The notes beneath the pieces were generated by a model. That model worked only from the letters and a program-made list of their open reading frames with translations, did no database searches and was not told the origin of the DNA. A stretch of DNA of 64,000 bases. Source: Comamonas koreensis (GTDB lineage Bacteria > Pseudomonadota > Gammaproteobacteria > Burkholderiales > Burkholderiaceae_C). The DNA lies in the NCBI RefSeq assembly GCF_014076495.1, contig NZ_CP043575.1:62001-126000 (forward strand), in the 5' to 3' direction. Made by a program: the position numbers and the translations under genes. Positions 1 through 8,635 of the stretch are shown here, piece after piece; position 1 is the stretch's first letter; each line of letters begins with the position of its first letter.

Positions 1-282
1 CTTCTCGCGCGGAATCACGGTGATCGAGGCCGGCGCCTGGGTCACTTCCTGCTCAAAGCCTGCAGCTGTCACCACCACGGTGCCCAGCGTTTTGTCGCTG
101 GCAGCTTGCCCTTCGGCATCGGCCGCCTGCGCGGCCGCTGCGCCATGGACCAGCATGCCGGCCACCACGCCCGCGATGGCGCGCAGTGCATGGCGCTGGG
201 GTGCCGATGGCAGTGGGTGGAAATCAAGACGCAGAGGCCGTGCTGGCGCGCGACCCGCTGCCAACGGGGCAGAGGAGGACAT
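1..282 (-). CDS. TonB-dependent receptor, N-terminal part (runs off the left end)
   Basis: Only the first 94 codons are in the window, reading leftward from the ATG at 282-280. The translation has an Arg-rich n-region, a hydrophobic stretch (residues about 35-52, HALRAIAGVVAGMLVHG) and an AAAAQA-type signal cleavage region. It then reads TVVVTAAGFEQEVTQAPAS, the start of the TonB-box/plug region. This closely parallels the receptor at 988-2880 (TVVVTASGFEQAVEDAPAS), so the two are paralogues. The family imports ferric siderophores through the outer membrane with TonB energy. A Fur-box-like site lies about 200 bp upstream, consistent with iron repression. The rest of 283-677 shows no gene. The substrate cannot be inferred from this fragment. 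Confidence 0.85.
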   Translation of the reverse strand, partial: MSSSAPLAAGRAPARPLRLDFHPLPSAPQRHALRAIAGVVAGMLVHGAAAAQAADAEGQAASDKTLGTVVVTAAGFEQEVTQAPASITVIPREK

Positions 283-483
283 GGGAATAATCGGTAATCA
301 GGTAGACAACAGCTCGCCCCAGGCGCCTGCAGATGGAGACCACCCGCAGGCACTGGCGGCGGGCCAGCGATGCTTCGCTTGTTGTGCAGGTCTGCGGTCA
401 CGGCGCTTGTCAGGGCGCCGTCCCGGGAAGGCATGGCTGCGCTATCGCGCGATAGGCAGCAAGAGGGACGCGAGACGTTTATA

Positions 484-498
484 TGCGAATAGTTCTCA
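484..498 (-). promoter_or_regulatory. Fur-box-like site upstream of the TonB receptor at the left edge
   Basis: The plus strand reads TGCGAAT-A-GTTCTCA, a 7-1-7 imperfect palindrome close to the Fur consensus TGATAATnATTATCA. The surroundings are AT-rich (TTATATAG), unlike the GC-rich neighbourhood. It sits upstream of the receptor starting at 282, and a very similar site (3083-3097) lies upstream of the second receptor. Assignment rests on motif match and position only. Confidence 0.6.
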
Positions 499-677
499 TT
501 ATATAGATTGATGAAGAATTGTTACGGTTTGCGAAGTTTCGCGACTGTAAAGTTATTTCGGGCGCAACCAATTCACCCCCTGTGCTGCCGCGTGACAGCC
601 AGGCGGGGCGCGGGTTTGCGGCTGCTGGCGCCCCTGCGGTGGCGCCAGCAATTGGCTATGGTTTAAAAGCTACAGCC

Positions 678-990
678 TTAGAACCTGTTCAAAGTCACTA
701 CGCAGCCGCGTTGGAGTGCAATCGGGATGAGTTCGAAGGGATGGAACGCAGCTTGCACCGGGGTGCAAGCAAGGGCCAGCGCGCAGAAATCGCCCGATTT
801 CACTCCAACCCGTAGGGACAGTGGCTTTGCGGGCGCCCGGCTAGGGCCGCCCGGGCAGGGGCGGTCTGCGTTGTTGCAAATCCTCGCAATAGCGCGGCTA
901 TTGCTGCGGTGTTGCGCGGCTGGGCGCCCCCTAGCATCCCATCCCGCAAAGACACTGTCGCGGCGCGAGGATACTTTGAACAGGTTCTTA
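678..990 (+). repeat. 313-bp element with terminal inverted repeats, copy 1
   Basis: Both ends carry the same inverted sequence: TTAGAACCTGTTCAAAGT at 678-695 and its complement at about 973-990. The interior is nearly identical to the reverse complement of 19788-20114. It includes a small CTTGCACC/GGTGCAAG hairpin near 755-775 and a GC-rich CCCGGGC region. The right terminus overlaps the TAA stop of the TonB receptor (988-990). No convincing protein is encoded, although frames are open in both copies. It could be a non-autonomous mobile repeat (MITE-like), a structured intergenic repeat, or a bidirectional terminator unit. See copy 2 for differences. Confidence 0.8.
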
Positions 991-2880
991 AAACCCGACC
1001 GTCACCTTGGCCCAGTACCGGCGGCCGTCATAGACTGCGTCATAGGTGGCGCTATCGACCCGCTTGTCAAACAGGTTGTAGATGCCGGTGCTCAAGCGCA
1101 CATCCTTGCTGTAGGCATAGTTCAGGCCCAGGTCCATGAAGCTGAAGGACGGAGTGCCCTTGGCCATCGAGGTGCGGCTGAGGTAATCCGAGCTCTTGCC
1201 CCGGAAGTTGAGGCGGCTCCAGACGCCCAGCTTGTCCGTGCCCTGCCAGTCCAGGGTGGCGTTGAGCATGTGCTTGGGCATCTTGTTGAGGGGCTGGCCG
1301 GCAAAGCGGCCGCTCTTTTGCTCCGAACGGGTGAAGGTGTAGTTGGCCGCCAGGCGCAGCGCTTCGCTGGCCTTCCAGGTGGCGGTCGCCTCCACGCCGC
1401 GCATGGTGGCCTTGTCCACATTGGTGCGGTCGCTGATGAACTTGTAGGGCGTGCCCAGCACCGTGCAGTTGCCAGTGACGATGGCGCGGCCGCCGCCCTC
1501 GGTGTCCTCGCAGCTGCGCACCTCGGTGATCTTGTCCTTGAAGTCGGTGTTGAAGAGCGTCAGGCTGCCGGTGAAATCGCGGCGGTTGTCCCAGATCACG
1601 CCCAGCTCCTGGCTGGTGCTTTTCTCGGGCTTGAGGTTGGGATTGCCTCGGATGATGGCCGGGTCGCCGCCGCCGCCAGTAATCTGGCCCCAATCGGCCA
1701 CCGCAGCGCGCAGGCTGGGCGATTTGAAGCCGGTGGAGATACCGCCCTTGACACTCCACTCGGGCGTTGCATGCCAGACGCCATAGACGCGCGGCGTCCA
1801 ATCGGTGCCGTAGTTCTGGTCATGGTTCATGCGCAGGCCGGTGGTCAGCGCAATCGCATCGGTCACCTTCCATTCGTTTTCGGCAAACAGCGCCCACTGG
1901 TAGCGCTTGAGCGTGTTGATCGGGTTGTCGACCTTCATCTGGTTGCCGTTGTCCACGAGCTTTTCATGCTTGTAGCTCAGGCCCAAGGTGGTCAGGTTGC
2001 GCTCGCCGATCGGCACCACGATCTGGCTGTTGAACTCGGTGTTCTGGAGGTTCATCTGGCGGCCTGGGTTGTCGATCTCCTCGTGCTGCAGGTAGGTGGT
2101 CGAGGTGCCAAAGCTCCAGCGCCCGGTGTGCGAGAGGGCGATGTGGTTGCGCGCATAGTCCGAGTAGCTGGAGGCGCGGCTCGCGCTCTTGCCGGCCGTC
2201 GCATAGCGGTCCTGCAGGGTGCGGCCCACTTCGAGCGCCAGGTCGTGGTCCTTGTTGGGCGTGAGCGTGAGCTTGGCGGTGCCCGAGCTGCTGTCTTGCT
2301 CGTTGAAGCCGCCGACGAACCTGTCCTCCAGCCTGCGCGATTTCTGGCCGTAGATCTGCAGGCCCAGCACCTCGCTCTTGATCGGGCCGGCCAGGTAGAA
2401 GTTGCTCTGGTAGATATCACCCGACGATGAAGACTCCTGCTGCGTGGTCTCGGCGCTCAGGGTGCCGGTCCACGCTTTGGCCACCTTGCGCGTGATGATG
2501 TTGACCACACCGCCCATCGCATCCGAGCCGTAAAGCGAGGACATGGGGCCGCGCACCACCTCGATGCGCTCGATGGCGCTGAGCGGCGGCAACCAGCCTT
2601 GCTCGATGCCGGCGCCATCGCTGTTGGGGCGGGTCTCGCGCGAGTTTTGCGGCTTGCCATCCACCAGGATCATTGTGTAGTTCGAGGCCATGCCCCGGAT
2701 GCTGATGTCGCTGGAGCTGCCGCCGCCGGTGATGACCACGCCGGGCACATCGCGCAGCGCATCGGTCACATCGCGGTAGGCCTTTTTCTCCAGCTCCTGG
2801 CGCGGAATCACCGTGATCGAGGCCGGTGCATCTTCTACCGCCTGCTCAAAGCCCGAGGCCGTCACCACCACGGTCGACAA
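988..2880 (-). CDS. TonB-dependent siderophore receptor (FepA/BfeA-like); start unclear
   Basis: About 630 codons encode an outer-membrane receptor. The TonB box TVVVTA comes first, then the plug domain (residues about 15-150) with the typical VEVVRGPMSSLYGSDAMGGVVNIITR segment, and a 22-strand-type barrel ending in the aromatic C-terminus VTVGF. The layout resembles ferric-enterobactin/catecholate receptors; the ligand is inferred only. The start is a problem. The frame is open upstream only to 2970, where an in-frame TGA (2973-2971) ends it. The translated stretch ITAGPALAQTEAEADKT looks like the tail of a signal peptide, but no in-frame ATG, GTG or good TTG precedes it. The nominal TTG at 2880 would give no signal peptide. 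The gene may be frameshifted in its leader. A Fur-like site is upstream, and the stop codon lies in the repeat at 678-990. Confidence 0.85.
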   Translation of the reverse strand: MSTVVVTASGFEQAVEDAPASITVIPRQELEKKAYRDVTDALRDVPGVVITGGGSSSDISIRGMASNYTMILVDGKPQNSRETRPNSDGAGIEQGWLPPLSAIERIEVVRGPMSSLYGSDAMGGVVNIITRKVAKAWTGTLSAETTQQESSSSGDIYQSNFYLAGPIKSEVLGLQIYGQKSRRLEDRFVGGFNEQDSSSGTAKLTLTPNKDHDLALEVGRTLQDRYATAGKSASRASSYSDYARNHIALSHTGRWSFGTSTTYLQHEEIDNPGRQMNLQNTEFNSQIVVPIGERNLTTLGLSYKHEKLVDNGNQMKVDNPINTLKRYQWALFAENEWKVTDAIALTTGLRMNHDQNYGTDWTPRVYGVWHATPEWSVKGGISTGFKSPSLRAAVADWGQITGGGGDPAIIRGNPNLKPEKSTSQELGVIWDNRRDFTGSLTLFNTDFKDKITEVRSCEDTEGGGRAIVTGNCTVLGTPYKFISDRTNVDKATMRGVEATATWKASEALRLAANYTFTRSEQKSGRFAGQPLNKMPKHMLNATLDWQGTDKLGVWSRLNFRGKSSDYLSRTSMAKGTPSFSFMDLGLNYAYSKDVRLSTGIYNLFDKRVDSATYDAVYDGRRYWAKVTVGF

Positions 2881-3082
2881 GGTCTTGTCAGCCTCCGCCT
2901 CGGTCTGCGCCAGCGCAGGGCCAGCGGTTATTCGCGGGGGGTTGGCGCGGTCAGTCGCGGCGCGGCAGGGTCAGGACGGGCTGAGCCTGGGCCGCCCTGG
3001 CGTGCATGCCGGGCTGTGCGGCATGGAGATGGCTGGCGCCACCTGGCTGGGCAACGAAGAACGTGGATTGACGCTTAGCAAA

Positions 3083-3097
3083 TGCGAATGCTTCTTA
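3083..3097 (-). promoter_or_regulatory. Fur-box-like site upstream of the second TonB receptor
   Basis: TGCGAAT-G-CTTCTTA on the plus strand, in an AT-rich patch ending TTATATAGAACAATAAAGAA. The same arrangement (TGCGAAT, then TTATATAG) lies upstream of the first receptor, so the two promoters look duplicated. The rest of 2881-3176 shows only the broken leader of the receptor gene. Confidence 0.55.
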
Positions 3098-3176
3098 TTA
3101 TATAGAACAATAAAGAAGTGTTGACTAATGTGAAGCTGGCGTGAAGCATAGACGCCGCCCACTGTTGCGGTTTTAC

Positions 3177-4502
3177 CTACACGGAGCCCGCACCCAGGTG
3201 GTTCACCAGCCAGCCCAGCCAGAACAGCGCAAAGCCGATCAGCCCGCCCACCAAGGTGCCATTGATGCGGATGTACTGCAGGTCGCGGCCAATGTTCCAC
3301 TCGATCAGCTCGCCCAGCTCGCGCGCATCCCAGCGCTTGACGGTGTCGGCAATATGGGTGCCGAAGAACTGCGAAATCTCGGGCGCCAGCTCCCGCACCC
3401 ACAGCTCCATGCGCGTATTGAGTGCGGTGCGCAGCGCCGCGTCGCCCGCCAGCGACTTGCCCAGCCACAGACCCATGCCGCGCACATTGCGCGCCATCGC
3501 CGAATGCTCGTTGGCCAGGTCGGCCTGCAGGCTGGCGCGCAGGCTTTGCCACAGCTCCTGCACATACTGGCCCACAGCAGGGTCGTGCTGCAGGTAGCGG
3601 CGCACTTCCTCGCCCTTGGCATGCCAGGCGGGGTCCTGGGCCAGCCGCTCCACCCATTCCTGCATGGTCTGGTCAAACTTGGCGCGCAGCACATGGCTGG
3701 GGTTGTCGGCAATGGCGTCGAGCAGGTGCTCCAGGCTGCTGGCAATCATCGCCGAGCCCTTGTCGCTGAGCCAGCCAGTGGGCAGCATCTTTTCCTTGAG
3801 CGGATGCTCGGTCTTGAGCCAATGCGCAATGGTCTGCGCGATCAGGGCGCGGGTCTCGGCCTCGTGCAGCAGCTCGACGAGCTTGTCCAGCGCCTGCGCC
3901 AGCAGCACCTGGTGGCGGCCGTTGTGCGTCAGCACCGCCAGCACCTTGGACAGCGACTGCGACAGATCGATCTGGCCGAGCAAGGTGCGCAGCGCCAGCT
4001 TGATGAAGCGCTCGACCTGCGCATCCTGCACCGTGGCCAGCGCAGCGGCGGCCAGGCGCGCCACCTGGTGGCCCAGCAGCTCGGCGTTGGCGGGCGACTT
4101 GAGCCACTGCGCCAGTTTGTCGGCCGGCTGGTGCGTGCGCACCAGTTGCACCAGCGAGTCGCCATCAAGAAAACGCTCGCGCACAAAGACGGCCAGGTTC
4201 TCGCCAATGCGGTCCTTGTTGCGCGGAATGATGGCCGTGTGCCGCGAGATCCACGGTATCGGGATGTGCTTGAAGAGCGCGGCCACCGCAAACCAGTCGG
4301 CCAGTGCGCCGACCATGCCCGCCTCGGTCATCGCCCGCAGGCAGCGCAGCGCCAGCTGCCAGTGGCGTGACTGCGCAAAGGGCTGGCCCAGGCACCAGCT
4401 GGCCACGATGAACAGCAAGGCCACCAGCAGCAGCAGCAGCAACGGGGTGAGCTTGGCGCGGCGCAGCAAACGCTGCTGCTCGTCGGTCAGTAGCAAAGGC
4501 AT
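3177..4502 (-). CDS. DUF445 family membrane protein
   Basis: A 441-residue protein starting at MPLLLTDEQQ (ATG 4502-4500); this start places the basic n-region just before the first membrane helix. It has an N-terminal helix (residues about 16-34, rich in Leu), a second hydrophobic stretch, and the family-typical segment 'ADWFAVAALFKHIPIPWISRHTAIIPRNKDRIGENLAVFV'-like pattern (residues about 55-95). A long helical region follows, and a C-terminal hydrophobic helix ends FWLGWLVNHLGAGSV. DUF445/YjiN proteins are inner-membrane proteins of unknown function. Family assignment is firm; function is not known. The neighbouring genes give no further clue. Confidence 0.88.
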   Translation of the reverse strand: MPLLLTDEQQRLLRRAKLTPLLLLLLVALLFIVASWCLGQPFAQSRHWQLALRCLRAMTEAGMVGALADWFAVAALFKHIPIPWISRHTAIIPRNKDRIGENLAVFVRERFLDGDSLVQLVRTHQPADKLAQWLKSPANAELLGHQVARLAAAALATVQDAQVERFIKLALRTLLGQIDLSQSLSKVLAVLTHNGRHQVLLAQALDKLVELLHEAETRALIAQTIAHWLKTEHPLKEKMLPTGWLSDKGSAMIASSLEHLLDAIADNPSHVLRAKFDQTMQEWVERLAQDPAWHAKGEEVRRYLQHDPAVGQYVQELWQSLRASLQADLANEHSAMARNVRGMGLWLGKSLAGDAALRTALNTRMELWVRELAPEISQFFGTHIADTVKRWDARELGELIEWNIGRDLQYIRINGTLVGGLIGFALFWLGWLVNHLGAGSV

Positions 4503-4663
4503 GGCGACCACTGTAGCGGCAAGCAGCGGGGCTTGCCAAGTCAGCCAACTGCGCGGCTTGCCTGCCATGCCCGCGGGTTTCCCTCCACCGGGCGAGGTGC
4601 CGACAAAGTGTGGACAATGGCGGCCTGTGCGGCCCAGGGCCGCGTTCTCTTCTGCACCCAACC

Positions 4664-4915
4664 ATGACCGATACCACTGCCCGCCCCGAACTGCCCGACC
4701 ACCTGTCCATCGACCCCAAGAGCCCGCACTTTGTGCGCGAGGTCTTCAACCATGACATCGGCATCCGCTTCAACGGCACCGAGCGCGTGGACGTCGAGGA
4801 ATACTGCGTGAGCGAAGGCTGGGTCAAGGTGCCCGCCGGCAAGACCGTGGACCGCAAGGGCAAGCCCCTGCTGATCAAGCTCAAGGGCAAGGTCGAGGCC
4901 TATTACAAGGACTGA
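4664..4915 (+). CDS. DUF3297 family small protein
   Basis: 83 residues from ATG 4664 (MTDTTARPELPDHLSIDP). The conserved blocks 'SPHFVREVFNHDIGIRFNG', 'VEEYCVSEGWVKVPAGK' and 'LLIKLKGKVEAYY' identify the DUF3297 family of short cytoplasmic proteins, for which I know no function. An earlier in-frame ATG at 4610 would add 18 residues that look unlike the family. It is a single-gene unit followed by its own hairpin terminator at 4998-5017. Confidence 0.85.
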   Translation: MTDTTARPELPDHLSIDPKSPHFVREVFNHDIGIRFNGTERVDVEEYCVSEGWVKVPAGKTVDRKGKPLLIKLKGKVEAYYKD

Positions 4916-4962
4916 GTCCTGGCCTGACCGCCCCCGCTGGGCTGCATAGAATGCGGCCCGGT

Positions 4963-5017
4963 AAAACGAAAACCCCAGCCACGCTGGCCTTTCAAGGCGA
5001 GCATGGCTCGGTTTTTT
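4963..5017. terminator. Back-to-back terminators between the DUF3297 gene and hmp
   Basis: Two short hairpins lie side by side. CCAGC-CAC-GCTGG (4975-4987) is preceded on the plus strand by an A-rich run, so on the minus strand it is followed by T-rich sequence and would end hmp. CGAGC-ATG-GCTCG (4998-5010) is followed by GTTTTTT and would end the DUF3297 gene. Each stem is only 5 bp. Confidence 0.55.
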
Positions 5018-5067
5018 GCATGTGGCGCGGTCGATGCCGCGCGCCTCAGCGCTTCAGAAGCTTGCGA

Positions 5068-6243
5068 TCAGGCCAGCGCCTCGGCCGGGCCAAAGAACTC
5101 ATAGCGCACCTGGGTATCGGGCACGCCGAGCTTGCGCAGCGAGGCCTTGACCGAGCGCATAAAGGGCTTGGGGCCGAGAAAGTAGACATCGGCATCGCGC
5201 GAGGCCGGCAGCCACTGGCCCAGCAGGTCCTCGGTCAGATGGCCCTGGGCAGCCACCGCCTCGCCGTCGGCCACCTTGTCGTACACATAGAGTGGCTGCA
5301 GCTGGCGGTGCGCCTGGGCCAGCGCATCGATCTGCGGGCGGAAGGCATGCACGGCGCTGTCCCGGGCGCAGTGGATAAAGGTGATGGGGCGCTCGGTCTG
5401 CAGCGCGGCTTCGAGCATCGGCAACGTGGGGGTGATGCCCACGCCGCCGCTGATCAGCACCAGCGGGCGCTCGCTCGCCTGCAAGGTGAAATGGCCGGCC
5501 GGTGCAAACAGCTCCAAGGTGTCGCCCACTTGCAGGTCATGCAGGTAGTTGGAGACCTTGCCACCGGGCTCGCGCTTGACGCTGATGCGATAGCTGCGGC
5601 CATTGCTCGGGGCCGACAGCGAGTAGTTGCGGCGCTGCTCGGTGCCACCCACGATGGCGCGCAGGCCGATGTACTGGCCCGGCTGGTGGGCAATCACGGC
5701 CTGGCCGTCGACCGGCTCCAGGTAGAAGGAGCTGATCTCGGCGCTCTCGGCCACCTTTTGCACCAGCTTGAAAGTACGCGCACCGCGCCAGCCGCCTTCC
5801 GTATGGGCAATGGCGTCATAGGCCTTGGCCTCGGCAGCGATCAGGATGTCGGCCAGCTGGGTGTAGGCAGCAGCCCAGGCATCGATCACCGCATCGGTGG
5901 CAATCTCGGCGCCCAGCACCTCGCGGATCGCGCGCAGCAGGCAGCTGCCAACGATCTGGTACTGGTCTGGCTGCACCTGCAGCGCCACATGCTTGTTGAT
6001 GATCTGCGCGGGCAGGTCGCCCAGGTTCTCCAGCTTGTCGATGTGCTTGGCATACATCAGCACGCTATGGGCCAGTGCGCGGGGTTGGGCACCGCTTTGC
6101 TGGTGGGCCTGGTTGAACAGTGGGCGCACCTCGGGGTACTCGCTCAGCATCATCTGGTAGAAGTGCGTGGTCAGCGCCTCGCCGCCGGTCTCCAGCAGCG
6201 GGACGGTGGCCTGGATGATCTGTTTTTGGCTATCGCTCAGCAT
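5068..6243 (-). CDS. hmp: Flavohemoglobin, nitric oxide dioxygenase
   Basis: 391 residues, the normal length for Hmp. It converts NO and O2 to nitrate using NAD(P)H, in the cytoplasm. The N-terminal globin domain (1 to about 140) has Tyr29 in the distal pocket and proximal His85 (INKHVALQV). The FAD-binding domain contains RNYSLSAPSNG, and the NAD-binding domain contains GGVGITPTLPMLEAAL and ends in the FFGPAEAL tail. A strong ribosome site (AAGGAGAG) precedes ATG 6243. It is transcribed divergently from norR. The shared 117-bp spacer contains a sigma-54 -24/-12 promoter reading toward hmp and a GTCA-N3-TGAC NorR-type site, so hmp is probably activated by NorR in response to NO. Confidence 0.97.
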   Translation of the reverse strand: MLSDSQKQIIQATVPLLETGGEALTTHFYQMMLSEYPEVRPLFNQAHQQSGAQPRALAHSVLMYAKHIDKLENLGDLPAQIINKHVALQVQPDQYQIVGSCLLRAIREVLGAEIATDAVIDAWAAAYTQLADILIAAEAKAYDAIAHTEGGWRGARTFKLVQKVAESAEISSFYLEPVDGQAVIAHQPGQYIGLRAIVGGTEQRRNYSLSAPSNGRSYRISVKREPGGKVSNYLHDLQVGDTLELFAPAGHFTLQASERPLVLISGGVGITPTLPMLEAALQTERPITFIHCARDSAVHAFRPQIDALAQAHRQLQPLYVYDKVADGEAVAAQGHLTEDLLGQWLPASRDADVYFLGPKPFMRSVKASLRKLGVPDTQVRYEFFGPAEALA

Positions 6244-6275
6244 CTAACTCTCCTTGCATGTGGTTGGTTTTATCA

Positions 6276-6293
6276 ATGCATGCAACGTGCCAA
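6276..6293 (-). promoter_or_regulatory. Sigma-54 (-24/-12) promoter of hmp
   Basis: The minus strand reads TTGGCACGTTGCATGCATT. The GG at 6291-6290 and the GC at 6279-6278 are separated by exactly 10 bases, the invariant sigma-54 spacing, and TGGCACG matches the -24 element fully. It lies about 35-50 bp upstream of the hmp start codon. The adjacent regulator is a sigma-54 activator with GAFTGA, which makes the assignment strong. Confidence 0.85.
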
Positions 6294-6335
6294 CACCGAG
6301 TTTGTGGAATATCAATATCTTGCACAATGCATGCA

Positions 6336-6346
6336 GTCATACTGAC
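6336..6346. promoter_or_regulatory. Putative NorR enhancer site
   Basis: GTCA-TAC-TGAC is a perfect palindrome matching the known NorR core GTCA-N3-TGAC. It lies about 60 bp upstream of the hmp sigma-54 promoter and just before norR. A weaker half-matching site GTCG-TTT-TGAC is at 6379-6389, inside the start of norR. NorR usually needs several sites, and only one perfect copy is visible here. Confidence 0.7.
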
Positions 6347-6360
6347 AACACCTAAATGCT

Positions 6361-8004
6361 GTGTTTTTGACACCCCGAGTCGTTTTGACATCCTCCAAAA
6401 TCCTCCACGCCGTGATTCCACTGGTGGCCGATCTGGCCCAGGAGCTGCCCGAGCGCGAGCGCCTGCGCCGCCTGCTCGCGGCCCTGCGCACCTTGTTGCC
6501 CGCCGATGCGGTGGCGCTGCTGCGCCTCAACGGCGAATGGCTGGAGCCGGTGGCCATTGATGGCCTGGTGCCCGATACCCTGGGCCGGCGCTTCAAGGTG
6601 GCCGAGCACCCGCGCCTGGCCCAGCTGCTGGCCGCCGGCCAGGCCATGCGCTTTGCGCCCGACAGCCCCCTGCCCGACCCCTATGACGGCCTGATCACCA
6701 CCCCGGGCGAGCTGCATGTGCATGACTGCATGGGCTGCGTGCTGCAGACCGGCGGCCTGGCCTGGGGCCTGCTGACCCTGGATGCGCTGGAACCCGACCG
6801 TTTTGCCGATGGCAATGCGCTCGAACTGCTGCAGGCCTTCAGCAACCTGGCTGCCGCCACCGTGGCCACGGCCGAGCGCGTGCAGCAGCTGTCCCAGGCC
6901 GCCCGCAGCGCCAGCGCGCCGGCGCCGCGCAACCCGGGTGCGGATCGCAGCCGCCAGATCCTGGGCACCAGCCCGGCCATCCGGCAACTGCAAAGCAGCA
7001 TTGCGCTGGTCGCCGCCAGCGACCTGTGCGTGCTGATCACCGGTGAGACCGGCACCGGCAAGGAGCTGGTCGCCCAGGCCGTGCATGCGCAGTCGCCGCG
7101 CGCGGCACAACCGCTGGTCAGCATCAATTGCGCAGCCCTGCCCGACAACCTGGTCGAGAGCGAGCTGTTCGGCCATGTGCGCGGCGCCTTCACCGGCGCG
7201 TTGAGCGAGCGGCGCGGCAAGTTCGAGCAGGCCCAGCACGGCAGCCTGTTCCTCGACGAGGTCGGCGAGCTGTCGCTGTCGGTGCAGGCCAAGCTGCTGC
7301 GCGTGCTGCAAAGCGGCCAGCTGCAGCGCCTGGGCTCGGACCGCGAGCACCAGGTCGATGTGCGCGTGATCGCCGCCACCAACCGCGACCTGGCCGCCGA
7401 AGTGCAGGCCGGCCGTATGCGCGCCGATTTCTACCACCGCCTCTGCGTCTACCCGGTCGTGGTGCCGCCGCTGCGTGCGCGGGACAGCGACACCCTGGTC
7501 CTCGCCGGCTGCTTTCTCGAAGAAAACCGCGCCCGCCTGCAGCTGGGCGGTCTGCGGCTCGATGCCGCCGCCCAGGCCGCCCTGCTGCGCTACCCCTGGC
7601 CCGGCAATGTGCGCGAGCTGGAGCACTGCATCAGCCGCGCCGTGCTCAAGGCGCTCAGCCGCACCCTGGGCCAGCGCAAGGACAGCAGCAAACCCCGCAT
7701 GCTGAGCATTGGCGAGGAAGACCTGTGGGACGGCGCCGCCGCCGCGCCGCTGCCGCCCGGCCAGCAGGCAACGGGCCTTATCGCGCCTGTTCCCGCGTCC
7801 GAAATGGCCGAAGTGGCCGAAGGGCTAACAGCCAGTGCCGAGACCTTGGGCCTGCGCGCCCAGGTGGAACGCTACGAGCGCCAGCTGCTCAGCGCCAGCC
7901 TGGCCCGCCACAACGGCAACTGGGCGGCCGCCGCGCGCGAGCTGCAACTGGACCGCGCCAACCTGCAGCGGCTGGCCAAGCGGCTGGGGATTGAGCGACA
8001 CTAA
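6361..8004 (+). CDS. norR: NO-sensing sigma-54 activator NorR (FhpR-like)
   Basis: 547 residues with the NorR layout. An N-terminal GAF domain (about 25-180) binds NO through non-haem iron; candidate ligands include D101, D106 and C123. The central AAA+ domain has Walker A GETGTGKE (228-235) and the sigma-54-contacting GAFTGA loop (275-280). A C-terminal Fis-type helix-turn-helix (about 510-545) follows a Pro/Ala-rich linker. The frame opens with GTG at 6361; the ATG at 6356 is out of frame. Its divergent neighbour hmp is its likely target. In Pseudomonas the equivalent regulator of a flavohaemoglobin gene is called FhpR. The protein should bind constitutively and activate when NO binds the GAF iron. 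Confidence 0.93.
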   Translation: MFLTPRVVLTSSKILHAVIPLVADLAQELPERERLRRLLAALRTLLPADAVALLRLNGEWLEPVAIDGLVPDTLGRRFKVAEHPRLAQLLAAGQAMRFAPDSPLPDPYDGLITTPGELHVHDCMGCVLQTGGLAWGLLTLDALEPDRFADGNALELLQAFSNLAAATVATAERVQQLSQAARSASAPAPRNPGADRSRQILGTSPAIRQLQSSIALVAASDLCVLITGETGTGKELVAQAVHAQSPRAAQPLVSINCAALPDNLVESELFGHVRGAFTGALSERRGKFEQAQHGSLFLDEVGELSLSVQAKLLRVLQSGQLQRLGSDREHQVDVRVIAATNRDLAAEVQAGRMRADFYHRLCVYPVVVPPLRARDSDTLVLAGCFLEENRARLQLGGLRLDAAAQAALLRYPWPGNVRELEHCISRAVLKALSRTLGQRKDSSKPRMLSIGEEDLWDGAAAAPLPPGQQATGLIAPVPASEMAEVAEGLTASAETLGLRAQVERYERQLLSASLARHNGNWAAAARELQLDRANLQRLAKRLGIERH

Positions 8005-8022
8005 GCCGGACAGCATCCGCAC

Positions 8023-8634
8023 ATGAGGCACATGAAAAAGAAAAAGCACAGCCAGTCAACTGACTTTGTACCGCACCCGCGCTATGGAAGTGCACCCATG
8101 CCATCGCATGTGCAAGGCGTCTCAGAAGAGGCCATTTTGCAGTGCCATTGGTCCTATAAATCCGAGGAGATTTTTCCAGAATCGGTGCTGATGGCGGATA
8201 CCAGCAAGCAGAATTTCAGCATCTTCCCGCGCGAGTGCTATGTCGACATGCGCAAAACCTGTCGTAGCTGCAAACGTCCCTTCATCTTTTTTGCGGCCGA
8301 ACAAAGACACTGGTTTGAAGTGTTGCAGTTTTACGTAGACGCCGACTGCGTGCATTGCCCCGAATGCCGTGTGCAGCGCATGGCCGCCAAACGCGCGTTT
8401 CAACGCTATTCCGCTTTGACTCTGCTTGCCAAGCCGACCCCAGATGAGTTGCAGCAGTTGGTCGATGCATCGCTAACGCTGCATGCACAAGGCACGCTCA
8501 AGAGTCGTGATCGCTTAGGCCAGCTCAAAAATGCTGCGCTCCGGCTGATTCCGGACTACCCGGGCACCTTGGCCTTGGTGGAAGCGCTGCGCAACAAGGA
8601 CGCATTGATGCCCACTGACAGTAAAAGCGACTAA
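8023..8634 (+). CDS. Zinc-ribbon domain protein of unknown function
   Basis: 203 residues with lower GC and more neutral codon use than its neighbours. Residues about 85-125 contain CRSCKRPFIFFAAEQ, then CVHCPECR, the paired CxxC pattern of the 'probable zinc-ribbon' family (zf-trcl type). An FPRECYVD segment precedes it, and the C-terminal half is helical. The start is uncertain: ATG 8023 and ATG 8032 are both possible and neither has a good ribosome site. It probably binds zinc structurally; no function can be given. It is followed at once by a strong bidirectional terminator. Confidence 0.75.
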   Translation: MRHMKKKKHSQSTDFVPHPRYGSAPMPSHVQGVSEEAILQCHWSYKSEEIFPESVLMADTSKQNFSIFPRECYVDMRKTCRSCKRPFIFFAAEQRHWFEVLQFYVDADCVHCPECRVQRMAAKRAFQRYSALTLLAKPTPDELQQLVDASLTLHAQGTLKSRDRLGQLKNAALRLIPDYPGTLALVEALRNKDALMPTDSKSD

Positions 8635-8635
8635 A

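Noticed and set aside
727..2430. Long plus-strand open frame opposite the TonB receptor
   Set aside because: It is antisense to a clear receptor gene; long antisense frames are a by-product of high-GC codon use. Its first part lies in the repeat element.
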